A stretch of 38,250 bases of DNA from contig NZ_JAHRHK010000018.1 of the NCBI RefSeq assembly GCF_021246465.1, forward strand, positions 23,511 through 61,760, in the 5' to 3' direction. A program made the position numbers and the translations under genes. The notes beneath the pieces are model-generated. The model saw only the letters and a list, made by a program, of their open reading frames with translations, was not told the origin of the DNA and did not search any database. Positions 7,974 through 15,880 of this stretch are shown piece after piece. Numbering within the stretch: position 1 is the stretch's first letter; each line of letters starts with the position of its first letter. The DNA comes from Nocardioides sp. R-C-SC26. GTDB lineage: Bacteria; Actinomycetota; Actinomycetes; Propionibacteriales; Nocardioidaceae.

Positions 7974-9578
7974 TCACCGGGCGTCGCGGTCGTGCACCCG
8001 CACCATGCCGGTCAGGGTGGCGGCGTAGGCCGAGCCGTCGGGGCCGAGGGTCACGGCGGAGTAGTGGTTGTTGAACATCGTGCCGATGCCGGTGCGCACC
8101 TCGAACTCGAGCTTGCCGGTGCGGGCGCTCATCGCCGAGAGATACCAGGCGTTGACGCCCCACCAGTTCGAGCGCTTCGTGTAGGCGTAGACCAGACCGG
8201 TCGCCAAGGACACCTTCGCCACCGACGAGGGGCCGACAACGTCGTTGGTCCACACCGTGCGGCACGTGCCGGCCTCCGGGTCGACGTCGACCCGCGCGAA
8301 GCCGCCGTGGGTCGACCGACCGAGCACCGTGCGCAGGGGATCGCTGTACCCGACGTTGTTCTCCACGACGACGCCGTTGTCGTCGACGAGGACGAGGGAG
8401 TTGTCCGAGGCGCTGGCGTCGTCGTCGAAGACCGGCTCCTGACAGACCAGCTCACCCGTGCGCTGCCGGTAGAACTGGACGTTCATCCGCGGATCGGCGT
8501 TGTCGGTGATCGCGACCATGCCGTTGGGCATGAGGGTCGGCGTCGTGCCGCTGCCCTGGCTGAGCTGACCGGTCTTCTTCTGCGACCCGCGGTCGTAGGG
8601 GGTCTCCCACGCGGGAACGACCTCGCCGTCACGCAGGACCAGCTTGTAGAACTGCTCCACAGTGACCACGTAGAGCCCGCCGTCCTGCCCGACCGAGACC
8701 GAGTTCGCGATCTCCTCGTCCAGGTCGAGCATCGCGACCCGGCCCGCGGAGGCGATGCCGACACGGCCGTCCTCTGTCACCCACCAGGTGCCCTGGCCCT
8801 TCCAGTCGGGCATCAAGGCGATCAGGCAGTCGTCGCCGGGGATGTAGTCGGTGAGGTCGATGGACGACTCGATCGACAGCGCCGGCTCCCCGTCGGCGTC
8901 GCTGGTCGTGATCGTGACGATGCGGCGCTCGGTCGTCGCGACGACCGCCCGGTCGAGATCGTCGAGGTAGAAGTAGGAGCCGCCGCAGAGGTTCTCCCAC
9001 GGCTTCTTGCCGCGGCCGTCACCGCGCGCGGGCAGCACCAGGGTCGCCTGCGGCACCATCGACTCGGGGTCGAGCACGTGCATGATGGCGCCGCGCATGT
9101 TGCCGCAGAGCGCGACCATCCTGTTCTTGGTGTCGAACGCGAGGGTGGCGCACTCCTTGATGCCGTACCAGGCGGTGTTCACCTCGGGCTGCCGACCGAG
9201 CGGGCCCTCCCAGGTGTAGGCATCGCTGGACCAGCCGTCGTTGTGCATCGCGGACGCCCCGTTGCGCGCCATCCCCGGGTGCTGCGGCACCACGACGTCG
9301 AGCGGATCGGCCGTCGCCGGACTTCCGCGGTAGGACGGCGTCACGAGCGCACCTATCCCCGGCGGGATCGGCAGTCGACCGTCGGGGATCACCACGATCA
9401 CCGCGACGACGACCGCGACGGTCGCGGCACCGACGCCGACGGTGCGACGCGATGGCCGCAGCCACCGGCGCACGCGGGGAGCCGCCAGGAGCCCGAGCAG
9501 GACCAGCAACGCCCAGGGCCCCACCGCCCAGACGACGAGCAACGCGAGGAGCAGCACGAGCGTCCGACCGAACTTCAC
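7974..9578 (-). CDS. Membrane-anchored beta-propeller protein
   Basis: 534 residues. Two hydrophobic segments (about 5-34 and 47-66) separated by a basic loop (RVRRWLRPSRR) place the rest of the chain outside the membrane. The remainder has repeated blade-like strands: TLAFDTKNRMVALCG, RIVTITTSDADG, GRVGIASAGRVAMLDLD, TPTLMPNGMVAITDN, SLVLVDDNGVVVENN and VTLGPDGSAYAATLTGMVRV, a PQQ/YVTN-like propeller of unknown ligand. Several cysteines (KECATLAF, ALCGNM, NLCGGS, DDCLIA) could form disulfides. GTG start with GGGAG six bases upstream. A KstR-like palindrome lies 58 bases before the start. Function not recognised. Confidence 0.75.
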   Translation of the reverse strand: MKFGRTLVLLLALLVVWAVGPWALLVLLGLLAAPRVRRWLRPSRRTVGVGAATVAVVVAVIVVIPDGRLPIPPGIGALVTPSYRGSPATADPLDVVVPQHPGMARNGASAMHNDGWSSDAYTWEGPLGRQPEVNTAWYGIKECATLAFDTKNRMVALCGNMRGAIMHVLDPESMVPQATLVLPARGDGRGKKPWENLCGGSYFYLDDLDRAVVATTERRIVTITTSDADGEPALSIESSIDLTDYIPGDDCLIALMPDWKGQGTWWVTEDGRVGIASAGRVAMLDLDEEIANSVSVGQDGGLYVVTVEQFYKLVLRDGEVVPAWETPYDRGSQKKTGQLSQGSGTTPTLMPNGMVAITDNADPRMNVQFYRQRTGELVCQEPVFDDDASASDNSLVLVDDNGVVVENNVGYSDPLRTVLGRSTHGGFARVDVDPEAGTCRTVWTNDVVGPSSVAKVSLATGLVYAYTKRSNWWGVNAWYLSAMSARTGKLEFEVRTGIGTMFNNHYSAVTLGPDGSAYAATLTGMVRVHDRDAR

Positions 9579-9636
9579 TTCCGACTCCCTGGGGTGATGA
9601 GGACGGGGCGCCTCGCCGAGGCACCCTATCCCTGAT

Positions 9637-9650
9637 CTAGAACGTGTTCT
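9637..9650. promoter_or_regulatory. KstR-like palindrome upstream of the beta-propeller gene
   Basis: TAGAACGTGTTCTC matches TnnAACnnGTTnnA at every fixed position except the last. On the minus strand it overlaps the expected -35 position of a TAGGGT -10 hexamer (plus-strand 9622-9627), so a repressor here would block the propeller gene. The gene on the other side ends here, so the propeller is the only candidate target. Confidence 0.45.
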
Positions 9651-9745
9651 CGGTCTCGACGAGCTCGACCACCGGTGCCGAGCCGACCACCGGTGCCGAG
9701 CCGACCACCGGGGCCGCCCCGGTCATCGAGCCCGCCCCGATCATC
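9651..9745. repeat. 18-bp tandem repeat fused to a dispersed-repeat fragment
   Basis: Starts with GGTCTCGACGAGCTC, a fragment of the dispersed family, then GACCACCGGTGCCGAGCC at 9667-9684 and 9685-9702 (identical), a degenerate third unit at 9703-9720, and GGTCATCGAGCCCGCCCC plus a related unit to about 9745. It is in the short gap downstream of the DUF6351 gene. Confidence 0.7.
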
Positions 9746-9770
9746 GAGCTCGTCGCGATGCCGTGCCCGG

Positions 9771-12173
9771 TCAGGAACGGAGAGCGGGAAGGAACGGTCC
9801 GCTCATCGTCCCGGCCCCCTGCATCGGCGCGGGCGATGGCAGCCTCGTGCCGCCGTAGACCACGGGCGACTCCGGATCGGCGTGGTCGCGCGCGTAGGCC
9901 AGCCACGTCCGCGTGCCGCGCTGCCCCTGACCGCGGCGGGTCCAGTCGCACACGCCCGTCGGGAAGATCTGCTGCATCCGTCGCCACTGTGCGTTGCTCA
10001 TCGGCAGCAACAGGAAGTCGTAGTCGGCCCGTCGCAGCGGTCGCAACTGGCAGGCCACGACGTCGTTCAGCCGGTTTCCGCCGGCCTGTTCGCGCGGCGT
10101 GCTGAGGCGCAGCTGCAGGGACTCGGGCAGCACGCAGTCGACCTCGTCGTCCCGACCGGGCCGCTCGAGCAGGCCGGGCACGTTGAAGCAGCGGTCGGTC
10201 AGGTCGGCGGGCTTGTTCGCCACGATCTTGCGCGCCAACGGCCGAGCGGATCGGTCCCGCTCGACACGAGAGAGCCAGCGGTCCATCGCCAGGAAGGACT
10301 CGTTCGCCCAGCGCAGGTCGCCGATCAACGGCACCACGCCGAACCACATCACGCGGTTGTCGGTGTGACCCTGGGCGCGGCGCAGTCGATCCTCCAGCCA
10401 GAACGCGTGGGCGTAGTCGTGGGCGATGCCCGGGTCGGGTCCACCGAAGTTGATCATCGCGACGTCGCTCATGTTGGTCGCCTCGTTGATGAACCCCGTG
10501 CTGTACGCGCGGGAGATCGACGCGGGGTCGCCCGGGATGCGGCGATCGGTGCGTACCGAGTCGACGTCGAGGCCGCCGAGCTTCGCGTTGAGGTCGAGGA
10601 ACTGCGCCAGGGTGATCCCGCCGCGTTGCAGCGACTTCAGGCCGTACTGCACCCCGGTGTTGGCGAAGGGGATGCCTCCGAAGCCGCGCCCGGCCGCCTT
10701 CTCCATCGGCGACCAGACCTTGCGCGGACGCGGGCCGAGCTGGTTGATCACCAGGTCGAGCACCGAGCACCGGACCCCGCGCGGGTTGCGCGTGGGGTGA
10801 TACCGGGTCGAGGGGTCGCCACGTCGTGGGCTGACGGTTCCGGGGCAGTCGTCGCGCGGGTTGAGCGCCGACTTGAAGAGCCCCTCGTCGGCGACGACCG
10901 CGTTGAGGTGGGAGAGGTGGCCTTCGACGTCGGCCATCTGGGTCGGCAACCACACGACGCCCGGACCCCACCGCTGCGGGTCCTCGAAGTAGAGCCGCAT
11001 GAGGTGGTAGTCGGCGAACTGCGCGCCGGCGGTGAAGGTGTCGGGGTAGGAGCAGGTCGTGGTCAGACCCTGATAGATGCCGGGATAGGCGTTCGCCACC
11101 GTGTGCTGGGCGATCGAGCCTCCCGAGCAGCCGGTGCCGATGGTGTACCGGATCGTGCCGTACCGCTCGACGAAGCGCTCCTTGGCCATCATCACCGACT
11201 CGGCGTTCAACGCGACGTTGCAGTTGTGGCCGGTGTTGTCCAGCGCGGTCGAGATGACGCCGAACCCACGGCCGAGCGCGGTGATGTAGGTGGCGTCGAT
11301 GCCGGGCACCGAGATCGGGATCGTGCCGGAGTAGTCGCCCAGAGGCGGATCGGAGGGGCCGTAGGAGGCGCCGCACCCGCCGCCGTGCGGGATGAGGATC
11401 TTGTGGTTGAACTGCGGCTGCGGCGCGAACGCGCTCCAGCTCTTGCCGGGCTGCCACAGCGTCATGATCGTGTAGCGGTCCCGGTCCTGGAACCCGTCCT
11501 CACGACGCACGATGAAGGGCAGGCGCACACCGGTGTCGGTCGTGGTCGTGGCGACGTCGGACGGCGGGTCGCCGATGTCGTAGCGCTGGAGGTTCCCGAG
11601 CAGCGGGTTGCTGGACTTGTAGAAGTACCGGTAGCGCGGTGGCTGGTTGCACAACGCGTCCCGCGCGCTCGGCTGGCAGCGGTAGTGCCGGGTCTGCGGA
11701 CCGGAGAAGACCGGCCCGCCGTTGCGGTGGTTGATCACGCTCAACAGCGCACGCTGCCCGCCACGACCGACGACACGGGCCTCGACCTGGTTGCGGCCCA
11801 GGCGAAGCCCGGTCACCAGGCCCTCGAACCCGCCGCCCGCCCGCGTGGCGAAACGCCCGGTGACGTCGCGGCCGTTGACGGCGACCCGCACCTGCGCCGC
11901 GCGCACGCCGTCAGGGAGGAGGACGGCGAGTCGGACGTCGTCGTCGGAGATCAGGTCGGGGCGGTTCGACATCGACACGACGGCGAGCCGGTCGACCCGT
12001 CGCGGCGCCGACACCGGGGTCGCCGACGCGGTCGGACCCGCGACGACGTCCTGCCGCGCCGGTGCCCCCGGAGGGGCGGGCGAGGCGGGCGCGGGGGCGG
12101 GCGAGAGCAGGAAGGGCAGCACGGTCAACAGTGCCGCCGCGCCGGGGAGCAACCGGCGAGTGGCGGTGGTCAC
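9771..12173 (-). CDS. Secreted DUF6351-type protein with alpha/beta-hydrolase-like GCSGGS motif
   Basis: 800 residues from the GTG at 12173; an upstream in-frame start would add 36 residues that break the signal peptide. Signal peptide: MTTATRRLLPGAAALLTVLPFLLS, cleaved near APA. An N-terminal beta domain (~50-130: LLPDGVRAAQVRVAVNGRDVTG) is followed by a large catalytic-looking region with IPHGGGCG (possible oxyanion segment) and IGTGCSGGSIAQH (nucleophile-elbow-like serine), and many cysteines suited to an extracellular fold. The whole-length pattern resembles the DUF6351 family as I remember it; activity is unproven and could be esterase or depolymerase. It shares direction with the SDR 62 bases upstream. 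Confidence 0.78.
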   Translation of the reverse strand: MTTATRRLLPGAAALLTVLPFLLSPAPAPASPAPPGAPARQDVVAGPTASATPVSAPRRVDRLAVVSMSNRPDLISDDDVRLAVLLPDGVRAAQVRVAVNGRDVTGRFATRAGGGFEGLVTGLRLGRNQVEARVVGRGGQRALLSVINHRNGGPVFSGPQTRHYRCQPSARDALCNQPPRYRYFYKSSNPLLGNLQRYDIGDPPSDVATTTTDTGVRLPFIVRREDGFQDRDRYTIMTLWQPGKSWSAFAPQPQFNHKILIPHGGGCGASYGPSDPPLGDYSGTIPISVPGIDATYITALGRGFGVISTALDNTGHNCNVALNAESVMMAKERFVERYGTIRYTIGTGCSGGSIAQHTVANAYPGIYQGLTTTCSYPDTFTAGAQFADYHLMRLYFEDPQRWGPGVVWLPTQMADVEGHLSHLNAVVADEGLFKSALNPRDDCPGTVSPRRGDPSTRYHPTRNPRGVRCSVLDLVINQLGPRPRKVWSPMEKAAGRGFGGIPFANTGVQYGLKSLQRGGITLAQFLDLNAKLGGLDVDSVRTDRRIPGDPASISRAYSTGFINEATNMSDVAMINFGGPDPGIAHDYAHAFWLEDRLRRAQGHTDNRVMWFGVVPLIGDLRWANESFLAMDRWLSRVERDRSARPLARKIVANKPADLTDRCFNVPGLLERPGRDDEVDCVLPESLQLRLSTPREQAGGNRLNDVVACQLRPLRRADYDFLLLPMSNAQWRRMQQIFPTGVCDWTRRGQGQRGTRTWLAYARDHADPESPVVYGGTRLPSPAPMQGAGTMSGPFLPALRS

Positions 12174-12235
12174 AGTTGCGCATGATGCCGCACCAGCCCG
12201 CCTACGGACAGGGAATCCCGCGGAGTCGGGGCAGA

Positions 12236-13111
12236 TCAGAGCGGGAAGGCCACGCCGGTGCGCTCCTGCGAGACCTCCCACAGACGGCGGGCGGCGGCGT
12301 CGTCGCGGGCGGCGGGCGAGCGCTTGTTGGGGCCGGGCTCACCGCGCATGCCCTGGAAGCCGCTCGGGCCGATGTAGCTGTCGGGCGGCAGGTCGGCCAG
12401 GACGGCGTGCACCGTCGGGCGGGAGCCGAACTCCGCGCTCGTGGCGAGCACCTTGTTGCCGACCCACATCAGCTTGTTCATCACCGGGTTCGCGTGGTGG
12501 CTCTGCAGGTTGGTCGCCGAGTAGCCGGGGTGGCACGCGTGCGCGACAACACCGCTCCCGCTCGATGCCAGACGGGCCTGGAGCTCGCGGGTGAAGAGCA
12601 GGTTCGCCAGCTTGGAGCGCTGATAGGCCCGCGTCGGGTTGTACTTGCGCTCGGAGTCGAGGTCGTCGAAATCGAGCTGCGGACCGTTGTGCAGGCCCGA
12701 GCTCACGGTGACGACCCGATCGGTGATGGCCGGCAGGAGCAGGTTGGTCAGCGCGAAGTGACCCAGGTGGTTGGTGCCGAACTGTCGCTCGAAACCATCG
12801 GCGGTACGCCCCTGCGCGACCATCATGATGCCCGCGTTGTTGACGAGTGCGGTGATGTCGCCGTCCCAGGTCTCGGCGAAGCGCCGCACCGACGCGAGGT
12901 CGGCCAGGTCGAGCTCGCGTACCTCGGTCGAGCCCTCGATCCGTGTCGCGGCCTCCTCGCCGCGGCTCAGGTCGCGCACCGCGAGGACGACGTGACCGCC
13001 GGCGACCGCCAGCTTCCGCGCCGCCTCGAAGCCGATGCCGGAGTTGGCTCCGGTGACGACGTAGGTGCGGCCGGTCAGGTCGGGCAGGTCAGCGGAGCGG
13101 GAGGACGCCAT
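12236..13111 (-). CDS. Short-chain dehydrogenase/reductase
   Basis: 291 residues. Canonical motifs: TGANSGIG (20-27), NNAG (91-94), VTVSSG with the catalytic Ser at 137/138, and YQRSK (Y163, K167). The 45-50 region (VRDLSRG) has an arginine after the second strand, favouring NADP(H). It closely matches the retinol-dehydrogenase-like SDR pattern and shares C-terminal wording (RRLWEVSQERTGV) with the SDR at 6929, so the two are paralogues. Leaderless start: TACCGT six bases before the ATG. Confidence 0.9.
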   Translation of the reverse strand: MASSRSADLPDLTGRTYVVTGANSGIGFEAARKLAVAGGHVVLAVRDLSRGEEAATRIEGSTEVRELDLADLASVRRFAETWDGDITALVNNAGIMMVAQGRTADGFERQFGTNHLGHFALTNLLLPAITDRVVTVSSGLHNGPQLDFDDLDSERKYNPTRAYQRSKLANLLFTRELQARLASSGSGVVAHACHPGYSATNLQSHHANPVMNKLMWVGNKVLATSAEFGSRPTVHAVLADLPPDSYIGPSGFQGMRGEPGPNKRSPAARDDAAARRLWEVSQERTGVAFPL

Positions 13112-13117
13112 GGCTCC

Positions 13118-13123
13118 ACGGTA
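13118..13123 (-). promoter_or_regulatory. -10 element of leaderless SDR gene
   Basis: On the minus strand TACCGT, then GGAGCC and ATG 13111. There is no usable ribosome binding site apart from the GGAG in the 6-base spacer, which is too close to the ATG. Confidence 0.45.
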
Positions 13124-13199
13124 GTCAGGTGGGCGCAGCGGCGACCCGCACAGACGACGGAAGGCGGGACGACCGCTGCGTCGGGTGGGCCGTGGGTGG

Positions 13200-13235
13200 G
13201 GGTCTCGACGAGCTCGACCACAGGTTCTCGCCTGC
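13200..13235. repeat. Fragment of the dispersed intergenic repeat
   Basis: GGTCTCGACGAGCTCGACCA, the same start as the 9651 element, in the 149-base gap between the SDR and protease genes. Nothing else was recognised in this gap. Confidence 0.5.
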
Positions 13236-13260
13236 TGCGCGGCAACCGGCGGAATCAGGC

Positions 13261-14148
13261 TCAGCCGCGGAAGGGTTCGGTGCCCTTGACCAGCTGGAGC
13301 CCCGCGATGCCCGAGTGCGCCTGGGCGAACACCAGCTCACGGCCGAGGTCGCCGACGGTGTTGGCCAACGGCAGTGGCGTGATGAGCACGGTGGAGAGCA
13401 CACCGATCGCCTTGCCACCGGCACCGAGGACGGCCGAACCGGAGTCGCCGGGGACACCCGGCGTCAGCGTGTAGAAGGTGTGCGACCAGCCTCGGTCCGC
13501 CGCGTCGTCAGCGAAGGTGAACCCGGTCTTCGGCGAGAACAGCGAGACACCCGCACGCAGCGAGGAGTTGCCGTAGGACCAGACGCGCTCGCCCGCACGC
13601 ACGCCGTCGGTGTCGATGCCGGTCGGCCCGCCCCACACCGGCACGGACGGGTTCACCTTCGCGACGTCCTTGGCGGCGACCTTGACCAGGGCGAAGTCGT
13701 TGTAGTCGCAGGTCGCGGCGTCGGTGACGCCGAGCGCCCGCATGGTGCGCCACGAGGAGTAGGCCAGCGTGCCCGAGCCGATCACCGATCCGTTGGTCAG
13801 CAGGCTGCCGCCGCGGTTGAAGGTGATCGCGCTACCGAGCGGGAGCGAGTCGACCTTGCACCCGTTGGTGTCGGTGGATCCGCCCTTGCCGACGCAGTGG
13901 GCCGCGAGCCCGATGTAGACCCCTCCCGTGGCGTCGGTGAAGACGAAGTTCGTGGTGCACTGCCCCGTCGACGCGTAGGCCATCACGCCCGGCGTCAGGC
14001 TCGCCGAGGCAGCTGGCGCCCACGTGGTCTGGCGCTTCGACTTCGTGCGCGGAGCGGCGTCGGCGGAGGTCGCCACGAGGGTGGCGAGCAGAGCGGCGGC
14101 AACCAGGATCACCAGTGCCCGCAAGGCATTCGGGCGCGACAACGTCAT
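13261..14148 (-). CDS. Secreted trypsin-like serine protease (S1 family)
   Basis: 295 residues. Signal peptide: MTLSRPNALRALVILVAAALLATLVATSADA, cleavage after ADA. The catalytic triad is H84 in LAAHC, D151 in YNDFALVKV and S236 in GVPGDSGSAV. C64/C85 and C97/C147 could pair. The chain is short and streptogrisin- or trypsin-like, with no pro-domain large enough for alpha-lytic type. It is divergent from the SGNH hydrolase gene, 113 bases apart; both are exported hydrolases. Confidence 0.88.
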   Translation of the reverse strand: MTLSRPNALRALVILVAAALLATLVATSADAAPRTKSKRQTTWAPAASASLTPGVMAYASTGQCTTNFVFTDATGGVYIGLAAHCVGKGGSTDTNGCKVDSLPLGSAITFNRGGSLLTNGSVIGSGTLAYSSWRTMRALGVTDAATCDYNDFALVKVAAKDVAKVNPSVPVWGGPTGIDTDGVRAGERVWSYGNSSLRAGVSLFSPKTGFTFADDAADRGWSHTFYTLTPGVPGDSGSAVLGAGGKAIGVLSTVLITPLPLANTVGDLGRELVFAQAHSGIAGLQLVKGTEPFRG

Positions 14149-14248
14149 GCCCGGTCAACGACCGACGCGCCCCGACGTCACGCCCGTCGACCAGTTCCGG
14201 CGTCTAGCCCAGTGGGCCCGCGAGGCACCGCGACGTGGTGCCCTCACC

Positions 14249-14254
14249 TACCCT
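14249..14254 (+). promoter_or_regulatory. -10 element of leaderless SGNH hydrolase gene
   Basis: TACCCT, then 7 bases and GTG 14262. Two GTG codons at 14235 and 14238 are in frame but lie upstream of this hexamer. Confidence 0.45.
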
Positions 14255-14261
14255 CGTCGCC

Positions 14262-15596
14262 GTGTCACCTGTCTTCCGCCGTCTCTCCGTCGCCGCGATC
14301 GGCTTGGCACTGCTGACGATCGCGGTTCCCTCGTCGACGTCGCCCGACGCCGCCGCGTCGGCCTCGCCTGCGACGTCGGCAACGCGCGGAGCGTCGTCCT
14401 GCGCCGCCACGCAGTGGGTGGGCTCGTGGGCGGCCTCGCCGAACGGCCCCGACACCATCGGAGACTTCACCTCGCGTGCGCTGCAGGACCAGACCGTGCG
14501 CATGGTCGTGCGGCCGACGCTCTCGGGGAGCCAGGCACGGTTGCGGTTGACGAACCGGTACCACCGCCAGTCGGTGACGCTGGGTGCGGTGACGGTCGCC
14601 GTGCGCGAGAGCGGTGCGACACCGGCCGCGAGCACCGTCCGTCAGGTTCTGTTCGGCGGGTCCACCAGCGTGACGATCCGCGCCGGCTACGACGTGCTCA
14701 GCGACCCGCTGAGCTTCCGCGTGCGGGCGGGCGAAGACCTGCTGGTCAGCATCCACGTGCCCGGAACCGTCGCCGACCCCGCGCAGCACATCGTGACGAA
14801 TCAGACGAGCTATCTGGCGCCGTCCGGCACCGGAGACCACAGCGCCGACGTCGACGGCGCGGCCTTCACGCGCACTACGCGAGGCGTCTTCTCCACCGGC
14901 TGGTACTTCGTGGCCGGCCTCGACGTCCGCGGGCCGCGTCGGATCGGCTCGATCGTGGCGTTCGGCGACTCGATCACCGACGGCTACCAGGCGCGCCCCT
15001 CCGGCACGGAGTCCTTCGCGGGCCTGGACCGCAACGTCCGCTACCCCGACGTCCTGCTCCGACGTGTCACCCAGGCGCGTCCGGGTCAGCGTTGGTCGGT
15101 GCTGAACGCCGGCGTCAGCGGCAATCGGCTGCTCCGTCCCGACGGGAGCCGCGACCGCTATCGGACGTCGGCACAGCGGCGCTTCACGATCGATGCACTG
15201 GTCTCCCCCGGCGTCACCGATGTGATCGTGCTGATCGGCACCAATGACCTGACCAGTCGGCCGGGCTCGCGGAGCAATCTGCTGCGGGGATACCGGGCCC
15301 TCATCTCCGAGGCGCGCGCAGCCCGGGTCGCCATCCACCTGGCCACGGTGCCTCCGCTGGGCCTACGACCCAACTCCTCCGCGGAGCGGCTCCGCCAGGC
15401 GATCAACAGGTGGGTGCGGCAGCAGCGCCTGGCCACCTCCGTGATCGACGCCGACGCCGCGCTGCGCGACCAGCGTCGACCGCAGCTGCTCCGCGCCGCC
15501 TACGACTCCGGCGACGGCGTCCACCCCTCGACCGCGGGCTACCAGCGGTTGGCGCAAGCCGTCCGACTCGGGCAGCTGCGCGGCGCCCGCTGCTGA
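14262..15596 (+). CDS. Secreted SGNH/GDSL-family hydrolase
   Basis: 444 residues from GTG 14262. Signal peptide: MSPVFRRLSVAAIGLALLTIAVPSS. An N-terminal beta domain (~50-220) precedes the SGNH domain. Catalytic blocks: FGDSITDG (nucleophile S237), NAGVSGNR (Gly block), LIGTNDL (N328) and GDGVHPS (D418, H421). WVGSWAASP near the mature N-terminus is typical of actinobacterial SGNH hydrolases of the rhamnogalacturonan-acetylesterase/lysophospholipase group. It likely hydrolyses an ester on an exported or environmental polymer or lipid. Starting at 14235 would lengthen the signal peptide by 9 residues; the shorter form fits the leaderless -10. Confidence 0.9.
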   Translation: MSPVFRRLSVAAIGLALLTIAVPSSTSPDAAASASPATSATRGASSCAATQWVGSWAASPNGPDTIGDFTSRALQDQTVRMVVRPTLSGSQARLRLTNRYHRQSVTLGAVTVAVRESGATPAASTVRQVLFGGSTSVTIRAGYDVLSDPLSFRVRAGEDLLVSIHVPGTVADPAQHIVTNQTSYLAPSGTGDHSADVDGAAFTRTTRGVFSTGWYFVAGLDVRGPRRIGSIVAFGDSITDGYQARPSGTESFAGLDRNVRYPDVLLRRVTQARPGQRWSVLNAGVSGNRLLRPDGSRDRYRTSAQRRFTIDALVSPGVTDVIVLIGTNDLTSRPGSRSNLLRGYRALISEARAARVAIHLATVPPLGLRPNSSAERLRQAINRWVRQQRLATSVIDADAALRDQRRPQLLRAAYDSGDGVHPSTAGYQRLAQAVRLGQLRGARC

Positions 15597-15597
15597 T

Positions 15598-15860
15598 TCC
15601 GAGCGCAGCGTCCGCGACGAAGGAGCGGGCGCGTAGCGCGAGGAGGTTGAGGTCCGAGCGCAGCGCGGGTGAGGAACGAACCCGGGCGTGGGCGCGAGGA
15701 GGTTGAGGAGCGGTTCACGACTGAGGAACGAAGTCGAGAACCGCGTCACGAAACCCGGCGAGGGACGAGACCACCGCGACCACAGACGGCGAGCAGGGAA
15801 GCTGCCCGGCTCACCGGGTTTCGAGACGCTCGCTGCGCTCGCTCCTCAACCACCGGGGTA
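15598..15860. repeat. Composite dispersed repeat between convergent genes
   Basis: The left part holds two tandem units about 56 bases apart, each starting CCGAGCGCAGCG (15599, 15654) and ending GAGGAGGTTGAG (15640-15651, 15696-15707). The right part (15812-15857) holds CACCGGGTTTCGAGACGC continuing CTCGCTGCGCTCGCTCCTCAACCACC. The left and right words are roughly reverse complements, so the element can fold into a long hairpin. The first left unit is about 90% identical over ~50 bases to 27301-27352. It fills most of the gap and probably doubles as terminator for both genes. Confidence 0.75.
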
Positions 15861-15880
15861 CCTCGCAGCCGAGGGCGGCC

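Noticed and set aside
7992..9635. 547-codon plus-strand frame opposite the beta-propeller gene
   Set aside because: Antisense shadow with repetitive His/Arg/Val/Asp content and no recognisable domain.
9667..9738. CRISPR-like array
   Set aside because: 18-mers are directly adjacent with no spacers and no cas genes are present.
9675..12185. 836-codon plus-strand frame opposite the DUF6351 gene
   Set aside because: Composition of an antisense frame and no motif; the minus strand has a signal peptide and conserved blocks.
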